Shown here: piece by piece, positions 25,501 through 34,207 of the stretch
Layout: the number at the start of each line of letters is the position of its first letter
How positions within the stretch are numbered: position 1 is the stretch's first letter
Source: Arthrobacter nitroguajacolicus_D
GTDB taxonomy: Bacteria; Actinomycetota; Actinomycetes; Actinomycetales; Micrococcaceae
Direction: 5' to 3'
DNA: 64,000 nucleotides
NCBI RefSeq assembly: GCF_031455195.1
Contig: NZ_JAVDSH010000004.1
Span: 186,001 to 250,000, forward strand
Program-made: the position numbers and the translations under genes
Notes under the pieces: generated by a model
What the model was told of the DNA's origin: nothing
Database searches by the model: none
Seen by the model: only the letters and a program-made list of their open reading frames with translations

Positions 25501-26202
25501 TTACGGACCCGGCTTCCAACTCTGAACCAGGAAGGCCGACCCCCTGGGGGCGCATTCGCCAGGGTCCACGTCGGTGGGCGAGAGGCCGCCGCCGAAGGCG
25601 AAGTCCTGTCCAATGGTGATGGTGGTCCCGTCGGGCAGGATCAACCCCGTCCCAGTGACCTGTGTTCCTGCGGGGAAGATGAGCGCACCCTCGCTGCCGT
25701 CGGGATAGGTGCCGACAATGCACCCAGCGCCGTTCAGGCCCAGCTTTCCCCCATTGGCGGCATCCATGTGGAAGTCTGCTTCCGGGTCGTTGGCCACGGC
25801 GGCCTTGTGACCGTTGCTGCCCGTGACGATGTGGTTGCCGAACGTCGGCATCCGCATCCCTGTAATTTCAGGCAACGGGGCGCCCGACTCCAAAGTTGCA
25901 GGTTGCGAAATGGCCGGCGTCGCCTGCTCCGGCATTGGGAAACCCATTGAGCCTGCCACGAAGAAGCCGACAGCAATTGCGGCCACCGCCCCCACCAAGC
26001 CAAACCCCGCCACCGGCCGGGACCGTTTACGGGGCCGTCTGTTGAATGCGTCGATGGGACCACCCACCGCAGGTTGGCTGCGCTCAGTACCCACGACCGC
26101 CAGGCTTCTTTCCCGGCTCCGTGCCAGCTCCTCTTCACTGACCGCCAGAGCCGGGTCCGTTGCGGCCAAGCGTTCCCCGGGTGATATCTCCCTGTTGCTC
26201 AT
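25501..26202 (-). CDS. Single-pass membrane protein coupled to an ECF sigma factor (possible anti-sigma)
   Basis: A 233-residue protein: a charged cytoplasmic N-terminus of about 65 residues (MSNREISPGERLAATDPALA...), one membrane helix at about 68-88 (VAGFGLVGAVAAIAVGFFVAG), and an external domain with two cysteines (AGCIVG and PGECAPRG). The ATG overlaps the sigma gene stop as ATGA, so the two are coupled. The topology is that of an anti-sigma factor, yet no HxxxCxxC zinc-binding anti-sigma motif is present. I do not recognise the family; anti-sigma function is inferred from position and topology only. Confidence 0.75.
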   Translation of the reverse strand: MSNREISPGERLAATDPALAVSEEELARSRERSLAVVGTERSQPAVGGPIDAFNRRPRKRSRPVAGFGLVGAVAAIAVGFFVAGSMGFPMPEQATPAISQPATLESGAPLPEITGMRMPTFGNHIVTGSNGHKAAVANDPEADFHMDAANGGKLGLNGAGCIVGTYPDGSEGALIFPAGTQVTGTGLILPDGTTITIGQDFAFGGGLSPTDVDPGECAPRGSAFLVQSWKPGP

Positions 26203-26696
26203 CGCTGCACATCCTCTGCGGCTCGATCTGTTCCAAGCAATGCGCCCAGTTGTTTCCGTGCCCTGTGCAGGCGCATCCTGACGGCTGTCGCAGGAAGGTT
26301 GAGCAGTGCCGCAATCTCGGCGGAGGTGAACCCGTCCCAGTAGGTCAGCAGGAGGACTTCGCGCTCGTCCGGCTTAAGCTGCTCCAAAGCTTCCTGCACC
26401 GCGCCGTCGTCGGAATCCACCGGCCGCGGCCGTTCTCCCTCCAACCGTTGGGCGAGGTTCTGCGAGCGCATCGCGGAGCGCTGATGATTTCGAAGGACGT
26501 TCCGGGCGATCCCGAACATCATCAGCACAGACAAATCCTGGTCCTGCTGCGATCTTTCCCAAGCGATCCGGAAGACTTCCGCACACAGATCTTCGGCCGT
26601 CGACGCCCCTTCACATCGCCTGCGGAGATAGCGGTACACCTTGTCATGGCAAGCCGCGTGTGCTGCCAGGAAGTGCTTCTCCCGGGCCATCTCCAC
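26199..26696 (-). CDS. ECF-type RNA polymerase sigma factor
   Basis: A sigma-70 family factor of about 165 residues containing region 2 (HDKVYRYLRRRCEG, then AEDLCAEVFRIAWERS) and region 4 (LKPDEREVLLLTYWDGFTSAEIAALL, then AVRMRLHRARKQL). The GTG at 26696 is chosen because AAGGAG sits 5 nt upstream; an ATG two codons later and one 10 codons earlier are alternatives. It would direct a stress or envelope regulon and is followed by its coupled membrane partner. Confidence 0.9.
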   Translation of the reverse strand: MEMAREKHFLAAHAACHDKVYRYLRRRCEGASTAEDLCAEVFRIAWERSQQDQDLSVLMMFGIARNVLRNHQRSAMRSQNLAQRLEGERPRPVDSDDGAVQEALEQLKPDEREVLLLTYWDGFTSAEIAALLNLPATAVRMRLHRARKQLGALLGTDRAAEDVQR

Positions 26697-26786
26697 GCGA
26701 TCTCCTTGCTCCGCCTGCACCCTCATAACCAGTTAATGTCCAGCAGTGAGAAGAATGTAACGGAACTTTCAGGAAAATGCGGAACG

Positions 26787-26822
26787 CCCGACGTCGGCAC
26801 TCGGGTGAGTGCCGACGTCGGG
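26787..26822. terminator. Perfect 16-bp hairpin (repeat family A)
   Basis: CCCGACGTCGGCACTC (26787-26802) pairs perfectly with GAGTGCCGACGTCGGG (26807-26822). It lies 8 nt past the ppk2 stop codon and upstream of the sigma gene, so it likely separates the two transcripts. Confidence 0.75.
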
Positions 26823-26830
26823 TCCTGTTG

Positions 26831-27766
26831 TTAGTCGCCGACTGCGTCGCGGCCGCGGCGGAGGATGAGCGGATCGGCGTCGTAAACGACCGAGGTGTCC
26901 TTATCCGCGTAGTCGAACTGGTTGAGGAAGAAGCGCATGGCGTTGATGCGGGCGCGCTTCTTGTCGTTGGATTTGACGGTGATCCAGGGCGCATGGTCCG
27001 AATCGGTGTGCAGGAACGTCTTTTCCTTGGCGTCCGTGTAGTCTTCCCAGCGGTCCAGTGACGCGAGGTCCATGGGTGAGAGTTTCCAGCGCCGCACGGG
27101 GTCGATCTGGCGGATGGCGAATCGTGTCCGCTGTTCCTGGCGGGTCACGGAGAACCAGAACTTGGTCACATGGATTCCTGCGTCCACCAGCATCTTTTCG
27201 AAGACGGGCGCCTGGCCCATGAAGGTGTTGTACTCATCCTCGTTGCAGAAGCCCATGACGAGCTCAACGTTGGCGCGGTTGTACCAGGACCTGTCGAACA
27301 TCACGATCTCCCCGGCGGTGGGAAGGTGCTGGATGTAACGCTGGAAGTACCATTGCCCCTGCTCCCGGTCCGATGGCTTGGCGAGCGCAACAGTCCTGGC
27401 CGAACGCGGGTCAAGGTGCTCGGTGAAGCGCTTGATGGTTCCGCCCTTGCCAGCAGCGTCCCGTCCCTCAAAGACGATCACGTGCTTCAACCCTAGGTCC
27501 TGGCCCCAGTACTGGAACTTCAGCAGCTCAATCTGGAGCCGGTACTTCTCGATCTCGTACTCGTCGCGGGTCATCCGCTCTGTGTACGGATAACCCTCGT
27601 GCCAGGTTTCCACCGCGGATCCGCCTGGATCGATAAGGTCCGGGTCTTCGCTTTGGCCGCCGCTGATGGTGTAGCCCATTTCCACCAGGTGATCGATGGT
27701 TTCGCGCAGGTTGTCCCTGACCCACCAATTGTCCAACGATGCAGCTAGTGGGTTTGCCTCCGTCAT
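26831..27766 (-). CDS. ppk2: Polyphosphate kinase 2
   Basis: A 311-residue PPK2-family kinase. Walker A is GRDAAGKGGTIKRF, Walker B region is MFDRSWYNRANVE, and lid and C-terminal blocks TRQEQRTRF, WKLSPMDLASLDRWEDYTDAKE and NDKKRARINAMRFFL are typical of single-domain PPK2. It transfers phosphate between polyphosphate and nucleotides (ADP/GDP). An AGGAGG sits 6 nt before the ATG. It is transcribed alone, ending at the 26787 hairpin. Confidence 0.94.
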   Translation of the reverse strand: MTEANPLAASLDNWWVRDNLRETIDHLVEMGYTISGGQSEDPDLIDPGGSAVETWHEGYPYTERMTRDEYEIEKYRLQIELLKFQYWGQDLGLKHVIVFEGRDAAGKGGTIKRFTEHLDPRSARTVALAKPSDREQGQWYFQRYIQHLPTAGEIVMFDRSWYNRANVELVMGFCNEDEYNTFMGQAPVFEKMLVDAGIHVTKFWFSVTRQEQRTRFAIRQIDPVRRWKLSPMDLASLDRWEDYTDAKEKTFLHTDSDHAPWITVKSNDKKRARINAMRFFLNQFDYADKDTSVVYDADPLILRRGRDAVGD

Positions 27767-27843
27767 GCGGTCCTCCTGGTCAGCCGGGTAGTGCCGGGCA
27801 GCCTAACAGCGGCGGATGACGGGAGGGCGAACAAGCCTTGGGG

Positions 27844-28380
27844 TTAGCTGAGGGCCGCTGGGACCTCGATCCAGTAGCGACGGAATTCCCGACCGTCCGT
27901 CCCGGTTCGTACGTCCTCAAGCACTCCACCGCAGCGCTCAATCGTCTTGGCGGAAGCCTCGTTGGCGTCATCACAGGTCAGGAGAACGCGTTCCGGTCCC
28001 GGCTGGGCGGCGAGTTGTGCGGTCAACTCCCGTAACGCCCATGACGCCGCACCTCGCCCACGGTCCGACGGCCGCACTCCGTAGCCGATATGTCCCCCGG
28101 AGTTCAGTAGCGCCGGGGTAAGGAAGTGCCTGAAAGCAATGGCACCCACATACCGTTGATCCTCGGTAATCCAGCGGTAGGTGCAGGGAACAATGCCATC
28201 CTTCTCGGGCGCATGCTCGGCGTCGGCCAGCCGTTGGACCCACGCAGCAAAGCCGTCAGGGGTGCTGACGTCGTCGTTCGGGAACAGTCCCGCGCCGTCT
28301 TGGTGGGTGCCGCCCCATTCGCGGTGGGCCTCAAGGAATGACTGGTGGAAAGACACATTCGGGGCAACGAGTTCGAACAT
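27844..28380 (-). CDS. GNAT-family N-acetyltransferase
   Basis: A 178-residue acetyltransferase from the ATG at 28380. The acetyl-CoA motif A appears as IGYGVRPSDRGRGAASWALREL, followed by VLLTCDDANEASAKTIERCGG, typical of the acetyltransferase_3-like group. The substrate is unknown. No ribosome site is present; TATAGA lies 9 nt before the ATG, compatible with a leaderless or very short leader mRNA. Confidence 0.87.
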   Translation of the reverse strand: MFELVAPNVSFHQSFLEAHREWGGTHQDGAGLFPNDDVSTPDGFAAWVQRLADAEHAPEKDGIVPCTYRWITEDQRYVGAIAFRHFLTPALLNSGGHIGYGVRPSDRGRGAASWALRELTAQLAAQPGPERVLLTCDDANEASAKTIERCGGVLEDVRTGTDGREFRRYWIEVPAALS

Positions 28381-28443
28381 GGAGACGACTCTATAACGAC
28401 AGGAGTGCGGCACAGACCCCCTTGGAGACAAATCGACTTTCTT

Positions 28444-28457
28444 GTCATATACATGAC
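28444..28457. promoter_or_regulatory. Short palindrome upstream of the GH3 gene
   Basis: GTCAT-ATAC-ATGAC forms a 5-bp perfect inverted repeat 105 nt upstream of the GH3 start, in the divergent region shared with the GNAT gene. It may be an operator. Confidence 0.3.
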
Positions 28458-28561
28458 TTAGCTCGTAAATACATCGTGTTCGGCTCGATATTGCGATCCA
28501 GGGAGTTTTGAGCACGCGAAGGAGAACGAGCTGGCCCGCTGGACTCCACTAACCGATTGGA

Positions 28562-30595
28562 ATGCACATGCCCGGAAAAAGAACCACCCTCTTGACCGCG
28601 GCCACCACCGTACTGCTCATGACTGCCGCAGGGACTGCGGTCGCGGCCGTGCCCACCAATGCGGCACGTACGACGGCGGCAAGCACCGCACCAGACATCG
28701 AGGCACTGATTGCGGGAATGTCCCTGGACGAAAAGATCGGCCAGATGACCTGGACCCACGTCTACGGCTCGTCGGCAGATGACACGTCCATGGCGGCAAG
28801 CAACCAAGAACGGTACGGCGTCAACACCCCAGGCGAAGTCGTGGAAAAGTACAACCTCGGCGGCGTCCTCTACTTCGCATGGTCCGGGAACACCAACAAC
28901 CCACAGCAAGTCGCGGGACTCTCCAATGGCCTGCAGAAACGGGCAGTGGGGGCTGACGGTAGCGGTATTCCCCTTGCGGTGACCATCGACCAGGAGGGCG
29001 GCCCCGTGGCCCGCATCGGACCCCCTGCCACGGTCCTCCCCGGCAACATGGCCCTTGGCGCAACGGCGGACAAGGACCTCGCCCGGGCGCAAGGCAACAT
29101 TCTGGGGTCGGAGATGCGCGCCATGGGCATCAATGTCGACTTCGCCCCGGTGCTTGACCTGAACTCCAATCCCGACAACCCCGTCATCGGTATCCGCTCC
29201 ATGGGTGAGGACCCGGCCCTTGTCAGCTCACTGGGTGTCGCCCAAATCGATGGGATGCAATCCCAGGACGTCGGAGCTGCCGCCAAGCACTTCCCCGGAC
29301 ATGGCGACACATCAGTGGACTCCCACTACGGGCTCCCCACGGTCACCTACGACCGCGAAACGCTGAACAAACACCTTCAACCGTTCAAGGCGGCCATCGA
29401 CGCCGGCGTGGATATGGTCATGACCGCCCACATCATCGTCCAGGCCATCGATCCGGACATGCCCGGAACCCTTTCGCATAAGGTGCTGACCGGATTGCTC
29501 CGCGATGAGCTCGGGTTCAAGGGCCTGGTCACCACGGACGCCCTGGACATGGCAGCCATGGCAGCGGAGTGGCCGCAGGAAGAGATCGCGGTCAAGGCCA
29601 TCCAGGCCGGCTCGGACATCCTGCTGAACTCCCCCGATGTGGACGCGTCGTTCGCAGGGGTTCGCGCCGCCGTCGGGTCCGGGGAACTGAGCGAAAGCCG
29701 CCTCGACGAATCCGTTCGGCGGATCCTCGAATGGAAGGTCAAGCGGGGAGTCTTCGAAAGCCCCTTTGCAGATGTCGGCAGCGTGGACAGTCTGGTTGGC
29801 ACGGCAGGGAACCTTTCTACGGCCAATCTGATCTCGGACCGCGCCGTTACGCTGCTGCGGAACCAGGACCGTGTGCTGCCGCTGTCCCCAGGCACTTCGG
29901 TGCTGGTGGTGGGTTCCGGTTCCGGTTGGCCGGAACTCATTGGACCCCAGCTGAAGGATCAGGGATTTGCGGTCACCGAAGACTACGAAAACGGGACTTC
30001 ACCCTCGGCCGCCTATCGGGCACGTGCAGTGGCGGCGGCCGGAAAGGTAGACGCAATCGTCTTTGCGTCGTACAACGCCACGTCCAACGCAGCCCAACAG
30101 CAGATGGTGGCCGAGCTCGCCGCAACCGGTAAACCCGTCATTGTCATCGCTACCCGCAACCCCTACGACATCAGCGTCTTACCGGGTGCCGCGGCGGTGC
30201 TGAACAGTTACGGGGCAACCAACGTCAATTTCCATGGAGTGGTTGGTGCCATCTCTGGTGCGGTCAACCCGGGCGGCAAGCTGCCGGTCAACATACCAGC
30301 GGCCGACGGCGGCGGCGTCCTTCTACCTTTGGGCTTCGGTTTGAGCTACGACACCGCGACGCCGGCAACCGTCACCTTTACGGACAAGCCTGGCCGCGGG
30401 CAGGACTCGTACACCATCCCAGCGGTGGCCGGAGTCGCCTATGTCGTTGATGGCAAGACCATCGCGGCGGGGACGTACAGGAAGCCCGAAGGGACGCTGA
30501 CCGTCACAGCCGTACCCATGAAGGGGTACGTCTTCACCGAGGATGCCGTGACCCGGTGGAACCACACGTTCACCACAGGACTCCCCAACCCTTAG
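28562..30595 (+). CDS. Secreted GH3 enzyme, beta-N-acetylhexosaminidase-like
   Basis: A 677-residue exported protein. The signal peptide ends near AGTAVAAV. The GH3 N-domain has IDQEGGPVARI, the NagZ-type KHFPGHGDTSVDSHYGLP containing the His/Asp dyad, and the nucleophile Asp in TTDALDMAAM. A GH3 C-terminal alpha/beta domain follows (residues about 430-590). The last 80 residues (from about 595) form an extra beta-rich module with AGTYRKPEGTLTVTA, probably for surface or substrate binding. The NagZ-type loop points to N-acetylglucosamine release from peptidoglycan or chitin fragments outside the cell. Confidence 0.88.
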   Translation: MHMPGKRTTLLTAATTVLLMTAAGTAVAAVPTNAARTTAASTAPDIEALIAGMSLDEKIGQMTWTHVYGSSADDTSMAASNQERYGVNTPGEVVEKYNLGGVLYFAWSGNTNNPQQVAGLSNGLQKRAVGADGSGIPLAVTIDQEGGPVARIGPPATVLPGNMALGATADKDLARAQGNILGSEMRAMGINVDFAPVLDLNSNPDNPVIGIRSMGEDPALVSSLGVAQIDGMQSQDVGAAAKHFPGHGDTSVDSHYGLPTVTYDRETLNKHLQPFKAAIDAGVDMVMTAHIIVQAIDPDMPGTLSHKVLTGLLRDELGFKGLVTTDALDMAAMAAEWPQEEIAVKAIQAGSDILLNSPDVDASFAGVRAAVGSGELSESRLDESVRRILEWKVKRGVFESPFADVGSVDSLVGTAGNLSTANLISDRAVTLLRNQDRVLPLSPGTSVLVVGSGSGWPELIGPQLKDQGFAVTEDYENGTSPSAAYRARAVAAAGKVDAIVFASYNATSNAAQQQMVAELAATGKPVIVIATRNPYDISVLPGAAAVLNSYGATNVNFHGVVGAISGAVNPGGKLPVNIPAADGGGVLLPLGFGLSYDTATPATVTFTDKPGRGQDSYTIPAVAGVAYVVDGKTIAAGTYRKPEGTLTVTAVPMKGYVFTEDAVTRWNHTFTTGLPNP

Positions 30596-30601
30596 GAAGA
30601 G

Positions 30602-31612
30602 CTACACCACCGGCGAGTGCATCAGTGCCACCGTGATGAGCAGGGCAATCCCGAACATCGGCAGGCAAAGGACCATGTTCGTCAGGCGGTTGTCCCTCAT
30701 CACGGCCACGAACTCCCGGAGGAAAGCGCTGGGTACGAAATACCTGGCCGTCGGGGCCCCAACCACCTGGGCGTTGATCTTCTGCCGACGGGACAGGAGC
30801 GCGGCGCGGAGCACGTGGTAGTTGTTGGTGCACACCAACAACGGACCGTGGATGCCCTTCGCCGCCAGAAGCGAGACCGAATACGCCAGGTTCTCGCGGG
30901 TGGTGGTGGCTTGGTCTTCCTCCAGCACGTCTCTGGAAGCGGCACCCTTCAATACCAGGTACTCCTTCATTGCCGCAGACTCCGGCCGGGGTTCGTCCGG
31001 GCCCTGTCCCCCGGAAGGCACCAATACGGGCCTGACCGGAGCGGCGCCGTCGTAAATTTCCAGGGCCTTGTTCAAGCGCGCGGCGAGCAGGGGCGGGACC
31101 TTGCCGTCGATCAGGCCGGAACCCAGGACGATCACCGCTGCCGGGTTGGAACTGAAACGCATCCTCGAGTACACCAGCGCGTACCCAAGGAACACCACGA
31201 ATGCGCAGCCAAGGTAGGCGCAGAGAAAGAACGCCAGGGCGGCGATGCCAGCCAGGACAGGCTGTCCGCTCAAAACGAAAAGGAAGGCGACAACGGGTGC
31301 CAGGAAGACTGCGAGTCCCACGGCAATCGGTAGGAAGCTGGTGATGCCCGGACCTTCCCGGCGGACCATCGTGATTCCGTTGGCAATCAGGAAGCTGGCG
31401 AACACGAAGATACTCACCACGGGGACCACCAAAACCACGAGGTTCAGCCACTCGAACCAGGGGTTCAAGTCGATCAGGAAGTCCAGAATCGCCTGCAGGA
31501 GAAACCACGCGGACACCAGCAAGAGGACGCCGTTGCGCAATCGCCGCCGATCCGACTGGTAGGAGGCGAGGAAGAGGCCCGCGAAAAGAAGTCCAAGGAC
31601 CAGGTTCAGCAT
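30602..31612 (-). CDS. YdcF-family (DUF218) membrane protein
   Basis: A 336-residue protein with about five N-terminal membrane helices (residues 1-150), a soluble YdcF/SanA/ElyC domain and a last helix near 310-330. The domain shows AAVIVLGSGLIDGKVPPLLAARL, VLVPSGGQGPDEPRPESAAM, ATTTRENLAYS and LLVCTNNYHVLRAALL, all typical. Family members act in envelope maintenance, but the reaction is not settled. Its stop lies 7 nt from the convergent GH3 stop. Confidence 0.88.
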   Translation of the reverse strand: MLNLVLGLLFAGLFLASYQSDRRRLRNGVLLLVSAWFLLQAILDFLIDLNPWFEWLNLVVLVVPVVSIFVFASFLIANGITMVRREGPGITSFLPIAVGLAVFLAPVVAFLFVLSGQPVLAGIAALAFFLCAYLGCAFVVFLGYALVYSRMRFSSNPAAVIVLGSGLIDGKVPPLLAARLNKALEIYDGAAPVRPVLVPSGGQGPDEPRPESAAMKEYLVLKGAASRDVLEEDQATTTRENLAYSVSLLAAKGIHGPLLVCTNNYHVLRAALLSRRQKINAQVVGAPTARYFVPSAFLREFVAVMRDNRLTNMVLCLPMFGIALLITVALMHSPVV

Positions 31613-31708
31613 GCTCCAAGCCTATGTGGTGCCGCTACGGCTCGCGGGGTGCCTCATACGATTCTGGAATGAGCCCCCGGTCGGTGGCGAGGTGGGGTAA
31701 AAAACCTG

Positions 31709-31740
31709 CGACGGCGGCACTCGGTTGAGCGTCGCCGTCG
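31709..31740. repeat. Variant of repeat family A in a divergent intergenic gap
   Basis: CGACGGCG (31709-31716) pairs with CGCCGTCG (31733-31740) and the interior keeps GGCACTC. Unlike the other copies it lies between divergent genes, so a terminator role is not obvious. The rest of 31613-31877 shows no gene. Confidence 0.5.
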
Positions 31741-31877
31741 AGCCTTAAGTTGAGGGCAACTGTTGAGTCGCCGCGTGCACGGTCAGCAGGCGCTGCCGAA
31801 CATCGCCCCCATACTGGTCGATACGCTCGCTGATTCGCCACTAGAGCTATTCCGCGTGCCTTGGTAGCTTCGAACCC

Positions 31878-32315
31878 ATGGCCATCAAACTTGAGAACGT
31901 CGGCATTGCAGTCCGGGACATCGAAGAAACCATCGCGTTCTTCACCGACCTGGGCCTGACGGTCCTGGGGCGGGACACCGTCAGCGGCGAGTGGGCCGAT
32001 ACCGCCGTCGGGCTTGATGGCAACCACGCGAAGATCGCGGTGCTTCAAACTCCTGATGGTCAAGGACAACTGGAACTCTTCGAATACATCCACCCGGATG
32101 CGATCGAGACACACCCCACCCTTCCGAACGAGATCGGAATGCACCGGGTGGCCTTCTCCGTTGACGACATCGACGAAGCTCTTAAGATCGCCGCCAAGCA
32201 CGGGTGCACTCCGCTTCGCGGTGTGGCCACCTACGGGGACGTCTACAAGCTCACGTACCTCCGCGGACCCAGTGGAATACTCGTGATGCTCGCGCAGGAA
32301 CTGAAGAAGGACTGA
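31878..32315 (+). CDS. VOC-superfamily (glyoxalase-like) protein
   Basis: A 145-residue protein with two beta-alpha-beta-beta-beta modules: KLENVGIAVRDIEETIAFFTDLGL and IGMHRVAFSVDDIDEALKIAAKHG. Metal-ligand positions typical of the fold include His in MHRVAFSV and Glu in QLELFEY. It could be a lyase, dioxygenase or resistance protein; no context fixes this. There is no ribosome site, and TAGCTT lies 7 nt before the ATG, a leaderless arrangement. Confidence 0.88.
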   Translation: MAIKLENVGIAVRDIEETIAFFTDLGLTVLGRDTVSGEWADTAVGLDGNHAKIAVLQTPDGQGQLELFEYIHPDAIETHPTLPNEIGMHRVAFSVDDIDEALKIAAKHGCTPLRGVATYGDVYKLTYLRGPSGILVMLAQELKKD

Positions 32316-32326
32316 ACCGCAGCTAT

Positions 32327-32974
32327 CTAGCCGCGAGCAATCTGGCGGGCGAAGTCGTTGAGAGCGGCAGCTACAGCATCCGGATTGCTCAACGTGGCGT
32401 AGTGACCGCCGGGGATCTCCACCGGTTCGATTCCGAGTCGCTCGCGAATCTGGCGCCTCATGAACGACCGTGGAAAGAACAGATCGTCACGGCACAGAAT
32501 CCCCAAGGTTGGCACGTCCGGATGATTGCCGGGCCACGGTCCTGACATCCAGGCACCCTGCTGATCGCGCTCCCTGTTGGTGGCTTCCTGCGCTAAATTG
32601 TCGGGGACCAGATTGAAATATGGCTCATCGGGAATGGTCTCGCGGTGATGCCCGGTGTTGGTCCACCAGTCCCCGAAGGTCTCGCCCGGCATCGGGATCA
32701 TTGCCGAGAGGTACACCAGGCCGTCGGACTGGAGTTCTTCGCAGGCCAAAGGTGCCGTGAAGCCTCCCAGCGAGTGCCCCACCACGATAGTGTGCTGAGC
32801 TTCGCCAACCGCTTCCTTTACAGCGCGGGTGTAGTCCTCAAGTCCGGCATCGACATCTTCGATGGGTAAGTCGACGGCCACTACGCCATGACCGGACGCT
32901 TCAAGCCGTGGGCTGACCAGATGCCAGTCCCACGCCGTGGAACCACCACCGTGAATCAGTACGAATACCGCCAT
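32327..32974 (-). CDS. Alpha/beta hydrolase
   Basis: A 215-residue alpha/beta hydrolase of the salicylate esterase-like group. It starts VFVLIHGGGSTAWDWHLVSPRLEASGH, has the nucleophile elbow VVGHSLGGF, acid region LGILCRDDLFF, and the catalytic His in EIPGGHYATLSNPD. The ATG at 32974 has AAGGGCGG 6 nt upstream and follows the rhodanese stop by 16 nt. It is the last gene of the GH20/ABC operon. Confidence 0.9.
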   Translation of the reverse strand: MAVFVLIHGGGSTAWDWHLVSPRLEASGHGVVAVDLPIEDVDAGLEDYTRAVKEAVGEAQHTIVVGHSLGGFTAPLACEELQSDGLVYLSAMIPMPGETFGDWWTNTGHHRETIPDEPYFNLVPDNLAQEATNRERDQQGAWMSGPWPGNHPDVPTLGILCRDDLFFPRSFMRRQIRERLGIEPVEIPGGHYATLSNPDAVAAALNDFARQIARG

Positions 32975-32990
32975 CGTGCCGCCCTTCAAC

Positions 32991-33395
32991 TCAGGCCGGG
33001 TGTGCTGTCACCAGCGCATCCGGCTTACTTTGAACGACACCCGCTGCTTTTTCCACCGGCAGTCCGTTCCGGATCCAGTACTCGATGCCACCGATCATTT
33101 CCTTCACGGCATACCCAAGTTCTGCGAAGGCCAGCGCTGCGAATGTGCTGCCGTTGCACCCCGGTCCCCAGGAGTAGACCACGACCTGTGAGCCAGCCGG
33201 TATCAGTTCGGCTGTAAGCTCCGGGATCTGGGCCGTCGGGATATGTACCGCACCCGGAATATGTCCGTGGTCCCAGGAAGATCGGCGGCGGGTGTCCACG
33301 ACAACCAGCGCTCCCGGCTCTGATTCAGCCACTTCCATGACGTCAATCTCGCACTGCAGCTTGGCGCGGAAGTACGCTGCGGGATCGAGGCTCAT
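32991..33395 (-). CDS. Rhodanese-like domain protein with altered active-site loop
   Basis: A 134-residue single rhodanese domain: VVVDTRRRSSWDHGHIPGAVHIPTAQI, then VVVYSWGPGCNGSTFAALAFAELGY and KEMIGGIEYWIRNGLPVE. The first loop residue, normally the persulfide-forming Cys (YCWGPGCNG in relatives), is Ser here, leaving only the later Cys. It may be a binding protein or use the second cysteine. Its ATG overlaps the IclR stop (ATGA). Confidence 0.85.
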   Translation of the reverse strand: MSLDPAAYFRAKLQCEIDVMEVAESEPGALVVVDTRRRSSWDHGHIPGAVHIPTAQIPELTAELIPAGSQVVVYSWGPGCNGSTFAALAFAELGYAVKEMIGGIEYWIRNGLPVEKAAGVVQSKPDALVTAHPA

Positions 33396-34207
33396 GCGAG
33401 CTTCGCCAGCTTGGCACTTGCCCGGCGGGATCCCAGCTTGGCGGAGATGCGAAGGCTCGTCTCGGCTGCCATGGGCCCAACTTCCCGGACGCGCTTGGCG
33501 GTCATTCGTGAGGACAGCGAGGAAACTGAGAGAGCAGCCACTACGTGATCGTCATGTCCGAAGATCGGAGCGGCGACGCAGCGGACTTCCGGCTCGTTTT
33601 CCCGATCGTCAATGGAATATCCACGGCGCCGTATGGCCTCGAAGTCAGCGCGAAGCAATACCGGATCGGTGATGGTCTTGTCTGTGAGGGGTACCAATTC
33701 GCCCGCCAGGATGGGAGCCACCACCTCTTCTGGACTGAACGCCAGCATGGCCTTCCCGACGGCGGTGCAATACGCCGGCATGGTGGCCCCCACCCTCGAC
33801 GCCATGCGAACGGTGGCCTCATCCTCCACCTTGTCCAGATAGACAACGTCGTGCCCGGAAAGCACCACCAGATGGCAGGTGCTTTCTGTGGCGCGCATGA
33901 GGGCCCGGAGTTCGCCGTTGGCAACGCTTCGCAGGTCTACGCGGTCAAGGTAGGACTGTCCCAGGCGCAGGCAGCCGTGGCCCAGCCGGAACTTACCCGT
34001 CTCGTGGTCACGCTCCAACAGGTTTTCCTCGAGGAGCGGAGCAGCAAGACGCAACAACGTGCTCTTGTTCAAGCCTGAGAGCCGGGCAAGCTCCACCAAA
34101 GCCAGGCCATCGCCATTGCCGGGCTCCTCGGCCACCACTGTGAGGAGGGCCAACGCCTTGCGGAGCGAGGCCGAGGAGTTGCGGACCTCTTTGCCTTCAG
34201 TAGTCAC
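33392..34207 (-). CDS. IclR-family regulator of the GH20/ABC operon
   Basis: A 271-residue regulator: winged helix with SSASLRKALALLTVVAEE and GLNKSTLLRLAAPLLEENLL, then an IclR effector domain (HLVVLSGHDVVYLDKVED, PAYCTAVGKAMLAFSPEE, VRCVAAPIFGHDDHVVAALSVS). The GTG start follows the GH20 stop with no gap. Position within the operon suggests local control in response to an amino-sugar-derived ligand. Confidence 0.92.
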   Translation of the reverse strand: MTTEGKEVRNSSASLRKALALLTVVAEEPGNGDGLALVELARLSGLNKSTLLRLAAPLLEENLLERDHETGKFRLGHGCLRLGQSYLDRVDLRSVANGELRALMRATESTCHLVVLSGHDVVYLDKVEDEATVRMASRVGATMPAYCTAVGKAMLAFSPEEVVAPILAGELVPLTDKTITDPVLLRADFEAIRRRGYSIDDRENEPEVRCVAAPIFGHDDHVVAALSVSSLSSRMTAKRVREVGPMAAETSLRISAKLGSRRASAKLAKLA

